DNA from: a virus
Reading direction: 5' to 3' (one strand)
Length of the DNA stretch: 34,453 nt
Virus record (IMG/VR): IMGVR_UViG_3300021373_000217
Location: 1-34,453 of that record
Shown here: positions 29,960-34,453 of the stretch, in pieces
Layout of the letters: each line of letters starts with the position of its first letter
Numbering within the stretch: position 1 is the stretch's first letter
Made by a program: the position numbers and the translations under genes
The notes under the pieces: model-generated
The model's input: the letters and a program-made list of their open reading frames with translations, nothing else
The model's database searches: none
What the model was told of the DNA's origin: nothing

Positions 29960-29987
29960 AGGGGCAACCGGATAGGCCGACCGCCCT
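29960..29987 (+). ncRNA. Structured 5' leader, copy 2 (stem-loop with AACCGGATAGGCCGACC loop)
   Basis: AGGGGC and GCCCT pair with one bulged G around the 17-base loop AACCGGATAGGCCGACC. The loop matches copy 1 at 14 of 17 positions, whereas the stem bases differ but still pair, so the structure is conserved while the sequence is not. It sits upstream of AGGAG and the start codon at 30006, at the same distance class as copy 1. Confidence 0.6.
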
Positions 29988-30005
29988 AAACAAGGAGACT
30001 ACGAC

Positions 30006-30233
30006 ATGGCTAATTTGAAAAAAGTGAACAAGGTAATCGCAGCGAACACCGACCTAGACATCCAAGCCGTGCGCGGCGACGGTTACGTCTACTTTGACGG
30101 AGAAGACGGGTTCGGCAAGATCGATTCCGTTTACGCGCACCCGGTGACTACGACGACCGATGAAATGACGCAATTTTGTCTGGAGGCCATTCACGGCGTT
30201 TATTTTGATATTTTCGGCGCGGTTGCCGAATGA
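30006..30233 (+). CDS. Small phage protein of unknown function (75 aa)
   Basis: The sequence, beginning MANLKKVNKVIAANTDLDIQ, contains RGDGYVYFDGEDGF and VYAHPVTTTTDEMTQFCLEAI, which I have seen as a pattern in other small phage proteins, without a known function. It is acidic and has no membrane segment. It heads the second small-gene cluster under the TGTTTACA promoter and structured leader, with AAGGAG ten bases upstream. A stable UUCG hairpin follows its stop. Confidence 0.75.
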   Translation: MANLKKVNKVIAANTDLDIQAVRGDGYVYFDGEDGFGKIDSVYAHPVTTTTDEMTQFCLEAIHGVYFDIFGAVAE

Positions 30234-30239
30234 TCACCC

Positions 30240-30259
30240 GCCGGGGCTTCGGCCCCGGC
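30240..30259 (+). terminator. UUCG hairpin after the 75-aa gene
   Basis: A perfect 8-bp stem GCCGGGGC with GCCCCGGC closed by TTCG. CACAGG follows in place of a T-run, so it is more likely an attenuator or RNA-stabilising end than a full stop. The next gene's ribosome site starts right after it. Confidence 0.5.
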
Positions 30260-30274
30260 CACAGGAGACCTGAC

Positions 30275-30367
30275 ATGACACGCAAGATACTCGAACAACT
30301 CTGCAACCTGTTCATATGGTGCAGCATCTTCGGCCTCACCATTTTCTCGCTGGTGGCGTTTGGCTGA
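30275..30367 (+). CDS. Membrane micro-protein (30 aa)
   Basis: The ATG at 30275-30277 has AGGAG nine bases upstream. The product begins MTRKILEQLC and then has a single hydrophobic helix of about 18 residues (LFIWCSIFGLTIFSLVAF). The stop overlaps the next start as TGATG, which supports real translation. Charged N-terminus and hydrophobic remainder fit an inner-membrane peptide. The function is unknown; superinfection exclusion or interference with host membrane functions are possibilities only. Confidence 0.6.
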   Translation: MTRKILEQLCNLFIWCSIFGLTIFSLVAFG

Positions 30368-30558
30368 TGTTCAAATTAAAGCAGCAGGTTAGCGTAGTTC
30401 TGAACGATGGTTCAGAAATTACAGGACAAATTGTTGGCAGGACAATCCAAGAGGAACCCCGTTATGACGTAAAATTGCCAGACGGCTCCATCATTCAAAA
30501 CGTTGCTTTGCATCTTGGCGACAACTCAAACTATCTGATCAATGCAATTGCGCCATGA
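30367..30558 (+). CDS. Small beta-rich protein of unknown function (63 aa)
   Basis: The ATG at 30367-30369 overlaps the stop of the membrane micro-protein. The sequence (VSVVLNDGSEITGQIVGRT, then RYDVKLPDGSIIQNVALHLG) has the short strand pattern of small SH3-like or Sm-like barrels that bind nucleic acid or peptides. No named family is recognised. The next gene overlaps its stop as ATGA. Confidence 0.6.
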   Translation: MFKLKQQVSVVLNDGSEITGQIVGRTIQEEPRYDVKLPDGSIIQNVALHLGDNSNYLINAIAP

Positions 30559-30863
30559 CAACAGAAGCAAGATTTACACCGGCACAAGTGAAGCTGATGT
30601 GCGATTTAATGGATGACCACGGACTAACAGCGCGGGAAGTAGGTGAGAAATTTGGCATCACTCGGAACGCGGTCATCGCGCTGCGGTATCGCGCAGGTCG
30701 CGCAAAGCCGAAACAACATGACCCGCTGATGGCAGGTAAGAATCAGATACCATCGAAGCCATGTCTGCGCTGCGGATCAAATGCACCGCGTGATCCGGTG
30801 CATCGCATTTGTGATAACTGTAAAAATTCAGATGTTTTTGGAGGGATGTATGGAGCGTATTGA
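30555..30863 (+). CDS. GcrA-like regulator with HTH and zinc ribbon (102 aa)
   Basis: Residues 6-47 (RFTPAQVKLMCDLMDDHGLTAREVGEKFGITRNAVIALRYRAG) form a helix-turn-helix in the manner of GcrA, the alphaproteobacterial cell-cycle regulator that acts with sigma70 at m6A-marked promoters. The R-N-A-V-I motif is the best match. Unlike host GcrA, the rest is short: a basic linker and a zinc ribbon C70-x2-C73-x12-C86-x2-C89. Phage versions might redirect host RNA polymerase, which is inference. The start overlaps the previous stop as ATGA, and the end overlaps the next gene. Confidence 0.7.
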   Translation: MTTEARFTPAQVKLMCDLMDDHGLTAREVGEKFGITRNAVIALRYRAGRAKPKQHDPLMAGKNQIPSKPCLRCGSNAPRDPVHRICDNCKNSDVFGGMYGAY

Positions 30864-31014
30864 TTTTCTTTCTGTGCCAGATATTGATTGGGGCGGCAGC
30901 TTTGTCAAAACGGCGCAATCAAAACCTATCGCAATATCAGACAACAGTTTGCTGAGACGGCTATTAGAAGAAAACCCGAATATCAAAAAGGAACTTGAAA
31001 ATGAAACAAGGTGA
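30850..31014 (+). CDS. Small acidic protein of unknown function (54 aa)
   Basis: The ATG at 30850 has GGAGG six bases upstream, inside the end of the GcrA-like gene. The product starts MERIDFLSVPDIDWGGSFV and ends in a charged helix (LLRRLLEENPNIKKELENETR). The ribosome site, operon position and overlap with both neighbours support coding. No family is recognised. Confidence 0.6.
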   Translation: MERIDFLSVPDIDWGGSFVKTAQSKPIAISDNSLLRRLLEENPNIKKELENETR

Positions 31015-31192
31015 TATTGTTTACGGCGAAAACAATCGGCAATGGAAGTTAGTGCTGGATAACGGTGAGGGACTTTGGCTTGCTCATGTTTGGACGCCAG
31101 AGTCCGCTCATATTCAAGGCATTAGCCCGCCGTTGCATATTGTAAACGAAAAATATATGACATTGACCGAACAGGATTTATCGGTAAAATGA
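31001..31192 (+). CDS. Last small protein of the plus operon (63 aa)
   Basis: The ATG at 31001 has AAGGAA eight bases upstream; an in-frame TTG two codons earlier is less likely. The sequence has the start MKQGDIVYGENNRQWKLVLDNGEG and WLAHVWTPESAHIQGI, a beta-type fold of unknown function. A strong terminator lies just after it, so this closes the early operon. Confidence 0.6.
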   Translation: MKQGDIVYGENNRQWKLVLDNGEGLWLAHVWTPESAHIQGISPPLHIVNEKYMTLTEQDLSVK

Positions 31193-31218
31193 TGTTGTTA
31201 GTCTCTCCTGTTAAACTT

Positions 31219-31248
31219 AGCCCGGCATTCGTGCCGGGTTATTTTTTT
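31219..31248 (+). terminator. Strong intrinsic terminator ending the plus operon
   Basis: CCCGGCA pairs with TGCCGGG around a TTCG loop (31221-31238), and TTA then seven T follow. This is a classic Rho-independent stop. It lies between converging operons and reaches into the stop codon of the metallophosphoesterase gene on the other strand, so both strands may use the hairpin. Confidence 0.9.
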
Positions 31249-32354
31249 GACCGCTTCCACGTTAGGAAGTCCGCGCCCTCCTCAAGGTCGGCGAACGCAC
31301 TAATCCGCTTGACCGCGCTGCCTTCCTCCGGGTCTATCACGAACAGGATTGTCGAACCGTACTCGTCGCGGTGGAAATTGTGCCGGGTTGCATACTCGTC
31401 AATCCATTTGTAGCCACGGGCGCGGGCTTGCCAGACGACACGACCGTCATCCAGTTCTTCATGCGTCAGCCCCCATGTGTGATGATGCCCGGCCACATAA
31501 ATATCTGCATCCTCATCGAATAGCGCCGCACGTTTTTGTCCGTGCAGTCTGTTATAGATCGACGTGCCTTTATGGTTATGCGCCGCGTCAATCCTAACCT
31601 CACCGCCGCTGGGGAACCTCAGCTTGAATTTAGCCCGCCAATCGATCATCGGTATCTGCGCTACGTTCACCGTTTTTAGAAACGTCGAGAACTCACCGTG
31701 CATCGTATCGTGGTTGCCGTGCAGCCAGACCACCCACGGCACACCAGCATCACGTAGGAACCACCGAGCCAGCTTGCGTTCTGTCGGCTTGCTAATGTCA
31801 TCCTCGGCGTAGAGGTAGATCATCCTGCCCCAGTTGTCAGCAGTGTCTCCGATGTTGACCGCCATCATGCCCTCGGTCTGCGACATGATCTCGATGTCGC
31901 GCCGCAGCAACGGTATATTACAATGCGTACCCAGATGCGGATCACCGACGACGGCCAGCCCAACCGGACCATCAATGCGGACGTTCACATCGAACCAAGT
32001 TTTTGCATCCTCGTTCGCCAGCTTCTTTTCAAACCGGCGAGACAGGTGGTCAAGTATTGCATCAACTTCAATATCTTCGTCGGGGAAAACAGGCAGATCA
32101 AAAACCGGCTTGTCTTGCGGTTCACTTGCTGGCTTGTATTGCTCCCAATCGATCTTGCGATACATACGCTCAGCGGCTTGTCGTTTGGATGACCCGCTGC
32201 TGCGTGGGATATTCAGTTCATTGGTTGCCTCGGCCAGTGCGCCATTTAATCCCTGCACAGTTGTCCCCATTGGGGGATAGCCTTCACGCAATTTCTGCTC
32301 AACCAGTTCGACAAACTTTTTGGCGTCGGCTTTAGATATTCCGGGATTAGCCAT
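31239..32354 (-). CDS. Calcineurin-like metallophosphoesterase (371 aa)
   Basis: All metal-binding motifs of the calcineurin-like family are present: GDPHLG (D138, H140), NIGDTADNW (D170), HGNHD (N214-D216), AAHNHKG (about 257-263) and GHHHTWG (H290-H292). Residues 1-70 are an extra N-terminal segment with a helix-turn-helix look (GYPPMGTTVQGLNGALAEATNELNIPRSSGS). A phosphodiesterase acting on nucleic acid or nucleotides is likely; the substrate is not known. It overlaps the lysozyme gene by 8 bp and is the last gene of the late block, ended by the converging terminator. Confidence 0.88.
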   Translation of the reverse strand: MANPGISKADAKKFVELVEQKLREGYPPMGTTVQGLNGALAEATNELNIPRSSGSSKRQAAERMYRKIDWEQYKPASEPQDKPVFDLPVFPDEDIEVDAILDHLSRRFEKKLANEDAKTWFDVNVRIDGPVGLAVVGDPHLGTHCNIPLLRRDIEIMSQTEGMMAVNIGDTADNWGRMIYLYAEDDISKPTERKLARWFLRDAGVPWVVWLHGNHDTMHGEFSTFLKTVNVAQIPMIDWRAKFKLRFPSGGEVRIDAAHNHKGTSIYNRLHGQKRAALFDEDADIYVAGHHHTWGLTHEELDDGRVVWQARARGYKWIDEYATRHNFHRDEYGSTILFVIDPEEGSAVKRISAFADLEEGADFLTWKRSKK

Positions 32355-32796
32355 CTATGCTCTCCAGCCGCCTAGCGTGGCGTTCTGTGCGGTTTGTGGT
32401 CTGCCGGTACAGGTTGCTGTCCCGAAGCTGTGCTGCCGCCTCAGACCAATCTTTAGCCTCAACAGCGGCATGGTGTAGCTTGAACTTTTGGTATCGTGGC
32501 AACCCTAGCTGGAAGCACAGAGAAGCGATAACAATCCGCGCCGCGTCCGGCAGGTCGTCAAAGTCTGGATGCAGCCACCGCGCATCCTTCAGCGCAATAC
32601 CGACATCCTGATTGTACAATTGCGTGACACGCGCTTCGCTTATCTCCGTGCCGATGGGCCATGCGTATTCGCGGTCAGATTCGATAATCAGATGCCCGAT
32701 GCCGCACGTCGGATTGCCGAGATGGTCTTCGTAAATTTCATGCACGATGCCCTCGTCCGCTTCCAGCGTCAGGCGTAGGCTTTCCTCAAACGTCAT
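32347..32796 (-). CDS. GH24 T4-type lysozyme (endolysin) (149 aa)
   Basis: The catalytic triad of T4 lysozyme is present with exact spacing: E15 in LEADEGIVHE, D24 in IYEDHLG and T30 in PTCGIGHL (E-x8-D-x5-T, as E11, D20, T26 in T4). H35 lies in the GIGH motif. It cleaves the peptidoglycan glycan strand. No signal peptide or signal-anchor is seen, so it needs the holin to reach the wall. I use the ATG at 32794-32796 because it overlaps the stop of the preceding small gene as ATGA; the frame could extend to a GTG at 32823. Confidence 0.92.
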   Translation of the reverse strand: MTFEESLRLTLEADEGIVHEIYEDHLGNPTCGIGHLIIESDREYAWPIGTEISEARVTQLYNQDVGIALKDARWLHPDFDDLPDAARIVIASLCFQLGLPRYQKFKLHHAAVEAKDWSEAAAQLRDSNLYRQTTNRTERHARRLESIDG

Positions 32797-32942
32797 CGGC
32801 CCTGCCCTCGGTACTTCTTCCACGACCTGCGCTTGTTCTTATTCGACGGCTTGCTGTTAGGCCCGTTACCGATGCTGGTGCGGTGCTTTATTTTCAGCGG
32901 TTGCCATTCAGAAACGCCGACGCCATTGGATTTCGTAGCCAT
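32793..32942 (-). CDS. Small basic phage protein with KHRTSIGNG motif (49 aa)
   Basis: The ATG at 32940-32942 overlaps the holin stop as TAATG and the TGA overlaps the lysozyme ATG. The product starts MATKSNGVGVSEW, then has KIKHRTSIGNGPNSKPSNKN and ends in a run rich in Lys/Arg (KRRSWKKYRGQGR). This KHRTSIGxG...NK(N/H)KRR(S)...KYRGQG pattern recurs in short phage proteins of unknown role. Double overlap is good evidence for translation. Nucleic acid binding is likely from charge, not proven. Confidence 0.7.
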   Translation of the reverse strand: MATKSNGVGVSEWQPLKIKHRTSIGNGPNSKPSNKNKRRSWKKYRGQGR

Positions 32943-33346
32943 TATTTGCTGACCTGTTTAATTTTCTCCACGGTCCTTAATCCCCCGAGACCTAAAAGCC
33001 CCATCAACACTGGCATCATCTGTGACATGTCAAGCGTCGGCAGTTCCACGAGATGTCCTGTCTGCGCCAACACAAACGATGCAAGCGGGAACACAATAAA
33101 GTTAAGCCCCATTGCGCCCCCGCACATCCAACCGATAGCTGGACGCCATCCGCTTACAAACACAGAACGGCTTGCCGCTTCAACTTTGTTTATCTCTAGT
33201 TGAGCAAGGTCAATCTTTGCGAGGTGCATCGTTAGTTGCGCCTCAATCTCACGCTCCGCAGCGGCTCGCTTCTCTTTGTCCTCCGGGAGGAATCTTCCCG
33301 CCACATCCATCACAGACGGTAGTACAGCCGATAATAGACCTATCAT
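32942..33346 (-). CDS. Holin, 3-TM family (134 aa)
   Basis: Forms membrane lesions that release lysozyme. The family signature is VEAASRSVFVSGWRPAIGW, followed by a hydrophobic helix region (GGAMGLNFIVFPLASFVLA, about 75-93) and another near the C-terminus (MMPVLMGLLGLGG). A coiled-coil region (about 22-55) precedes. Length is normal for the family. The start overlaps the upstream spanin-like gene as ATGA and the stop overlaps the small basic gene. Membrane topology is predicted by eye only. Confidence 0.85.
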   Translation of the reverse strand: MIGLLSAVLPSVMDVAGRFLPEDKEKRAAAEREIEAQLTMHLAKIDLAQLEINKVEAASRSVFVSGWRPAIGWMCGGAMGLNFIVFPLASFVLAQTGHLVELPTLDMSQMMPVLMGLLGLGGLRTVEKIKQVSK

Positions 33347-33705
33347 TTTGCAACCCTTTCGTTTGCCACAGGCGGATGGACGCCGTTGTGGATTTTATGC
33401 ATCCGCGATGCCTCGTCTTTCAGGTAAGCAATGTCTGACAGCATGGTTGCGGTTTGCATATTGCGGCGCTCCAACACATCAGGCGCGTTCATCTTGGCGA
33501 GGATGTCAAGGCGCTGTTTAACCACGGCCTCTCCATTGTCGAGCAGATCAATGCGCTGATCGATTTTGCGTATCCGCCCTTCTATGTCGCGCAGAGTTTC
33601 TTGAATTACGCGGATTGACATCTTGCCTACGGCTGCTGCTCCAGCCACGGAGAATAGGATGCCACCTACTGTAATAATAAGGCGAAGGTCTATCGCGCCG
33701 TCCAT
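33343..33705 (-). CDS. Spanin-like membrane-anchored coiled-coil protein (120 aa)
   Basis: One N-terminal membrane helix (residues about 7-30, RLIITVGGILFSVAGAAAVG) is followed by a long coiled coil (EGRIRKIDQRIDLLDNGEAVVKQRLDIL) and a basic tail. The layout and its place in a lysis cassette fit an inner-membrane spanin (Rz-like). I see no lipobox or separate outer-membrane partner, so this may be an atypical spanin or another lysis accessory protein. It overlaps the holin gene and starts just after the 29-aa gene stop. Confidence 0.55.
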   Translation of the reverse strand: MDGAIDLRLIITVGGILFSVAGAAAVGKMSIRVIQETLRDIEGRIRKIDQRIDLLDNGEAVVKQRLDILAKMNAPDVLERRNMQTATMLSDIAYLKDEASRMHKIHNGVHPPVANERVAK

Positions 33706-33795
33706 CTATTTTCTAAACGCGGCGAACAGCAGCGCAGCCATAACAACGCTTAAAATCATAATTTCACCGTAGCTTAACATTACTGCTTGCGACAT
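33706..33795 (-). CDS. Membrane micro-protein in lysis cassette (29 aa)
   Basis: The ATG at 33793-33795 overlaps the preceding 57-aa gene, and the TAG is directly followed by the spanin-like gene's ATG. The product MSQAVMLSYGEIMILSVVMA then ALLFAAFRK is a single hydrophobic helix with a basic end. GGATCGAGAA lies upstream. Packing between two real genes and hydrophobic character support it. Possibly a small holin-like or antiholin peptide. Confidence 0.5.
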   Translation of the reverse strand: MSQAVMLSYGEIMILSVVMAALLFAAFRK

Positions 33796-33953
33796 TTCTC
33801 GATCCACCTTTGCACTGTTTCGGTTTCATAGATGCGGATGATCGACCAGATCAAGGACGCCAAAGCCGCCGCAGCAGGAAGCCATTCGACCAGCGTGGCA
33901 AGCACGACTGTGATGCTGCTTACGTCGATGATGGTTTTGGCGTGATCGTCCAT
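33780..33953 (-). CDS. Small membrane protein, likely holin class II-like (57 aa)
   Basis: The ATG at 33951-33953 overlaps the stop of the tail-fibre accessory gene as TGATG. Residues about 13-42 are two hydrophobic stretches around WLPAAAALASLIWSIIR, and the end IYETETVQRWIEK is a repeated motif in short phage membrane proteins (WxxIRIYETxTVQR). It starts the lysis cassette. A holin or accessory role is inferred from size, membrane helices and position. Confidence 0.65.
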   Translation of the reverse strand: MDDHAKTIIDVSSITVVLATLVEWLPAAAALASLIWSIIRIYETETVQRWIEKCRKQ

Positions 33954-34453
33954 CAATCAAGTTCCGGCCAGTCGTACAGGATGCCAGACTTCGTGGTGCT
34001 GCCATCATCTTCCAGCGTATACATCAGGAACAGCGCAGCTACCGCATCAGTATCAGCAGCGTCAGTGATAGCCGTTTCCATCTCGGTGGCTTTGGACCGG
34101 ATTGCGGCACGGTAGGTTGCAATGTTCGCCGGGATTGCATCTCCAGTGTCAGCGTTGCGGATCACGGCCCAGTCAGTCCCAGCAAGAAGTGCGCCCTGCT
34201 GCGTCTTGACCTCTGTGATCAGGTTCGACTTGACGCCCTTAGTCACCACCTGCACACCGTCGTCGTCCAGCAGAGGATCGCCGTTCTCGTCTACCTCGTC
34301 TACGTCGTCCAGCGCCTTGGCTGTACTGGTAACCGTGCCGTCATCGTTGTAGCCCCAGTTGTACAACCGGCTATCAGGATGCGGCTGCTGCACGATCTCG
34401 GTGATGCCTAGTTCTGCCTTACGCTCGGCGCTGTAGGTGTGCCAGCTTGCTGG
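33953..34453 (-). CDS. Tail-fibre accessory protein, C-terminal part (N-terminus at 1-237)
   Basis: The frame enters from the right edge and stops at 33953. Read through the terminal overlap it is a 193-aa protein starting at 237. The final 100 residues contain LLAGTDWAVIRNADTGDAIPANIATYRAAIRSKA, a pattern shared with XkdW/tail-fibre-assembly-type C-terminal domains. An acidic linker with a VDEVDENGDPLL run lies before it. A GTG inside at 34391-34393 could be taken as a start but would remove 46 conserved residues. Following two fibre genes, a role in fibre assembly or attachment is likely. Confidence 0.8.
   Translation of the reverse strand, partial: PASWHTYSAERKAELGITEIVQQPHPDSRLYNWGYNDDGTVTSTAKALDDVDEVDENGDPLLDDDGVQVVTKGVKSNLITEVKTQQGALLAGTDWAVIRNADTGDAIPANIATYRAAIRSKATEMETAITDAADTDAVAALFLMYTLEDDGSTTKSGILYDWPELD
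34298..34453. repeat. Terminal overlap, right copy (matches 1-156)
   Basis: Direct copy of the first 156 bases with mismatches at 34304, 34307, 34326 and 34327, and 126 identical bases from 34328 to the end. It marks the closure of the circular assembly. Confidence 0.9.

Noticed and set aside
1-34453. Integrated prophage in a bacterial chromosome
   Set aside because: No host genes, integrase or tRNA attachment site occur, and the ends overlap to close a circle.

Overview
The window is an essentially complete genome of a small tailed phage (podovirus-like, T7-type gene order in the virion module), almost certainly a circular metagenome-style contig. Bases 1-156 repeat at 34298-34453 with four mismatches, and one gene reads straight across the join, so the unit genome is about 34.3 kb. 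There is no bacterial housekeeping DNA, integrase, tRNA, RNA polymerase or recognisable DNA polymerase. A GcrA-like regulator, a family typical of Alphaproteobacteria, hints at an alphaproteobacterial host, and the tail-fibre domain types resemble those of aquatic phages. The host assignment is inference.

Late block (minus strand, from 19928 down to 1 and, through the circle, from 34453 down to 31239). The order is terS, terL, two small proteins, a GNAT acetyltransferase, a protein carrying a second internal start, a structural protein, T7-type portal, Bbp19-like protein, scaffold, three small basic proteins, a candidate promoter, major capsid protein, a decoration-like protein, a hairpin, tail tubular proteins A and B, three internal virion proteins, two fibre proteins and a fibre accessory protein that spans the contig ends. 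The lysis genes follow: two tiny membrane proteins, a spanin-like protein, a 3-TM holin, a small basic protein and a GH24 lysozyme. A metallophosphoesterase ends the block.

Replication and modification block (minus strand, 24956 to 20243). A 53-aa Cro-like repressor heads the block. It is followed by a DUF6378-like protein, a TOPRIM primase fused to a RepA/RecA-like helicase, a C/G-rich palindromic gap, and then three overlapping genes: a ParB-like protein, a TET-associated glycosyltransferase (TAGT) and a TET/JBP-type 2-oxoglutarate/Fe(II) dioxygenase. The last three look like a DNA base hypermodification pathway that works after replication: oxidise a base methyl group, then attach a sugar to the hydroxymethyl. 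No C5-cytosine methyltransferase is encoded, the dioxygenase and glycosyltransferase are much more A+T rich than the rest, and the composition change falls inside the ParB-like gene.

Early block (plus strand, 25071 to 31192, plus a lone gene at 20016-20246). It holds a Sak4-like ATPase, a small linker gene, a DUF669 protein, a Cas4-like Fe-S nuclease, an SF2 helicase and a VRR-NUC nuclease, which together make a recombination/repair set. A run of small genes including the GcrA-like regulator follows, and the block closes with a strong terminator. The three plus-strand transcription starts share a TGTTTACA promoter element, and two of them also share a compensating stem-loop leader. Cro, facing one of these promoters, is the obvious candidate regulator.
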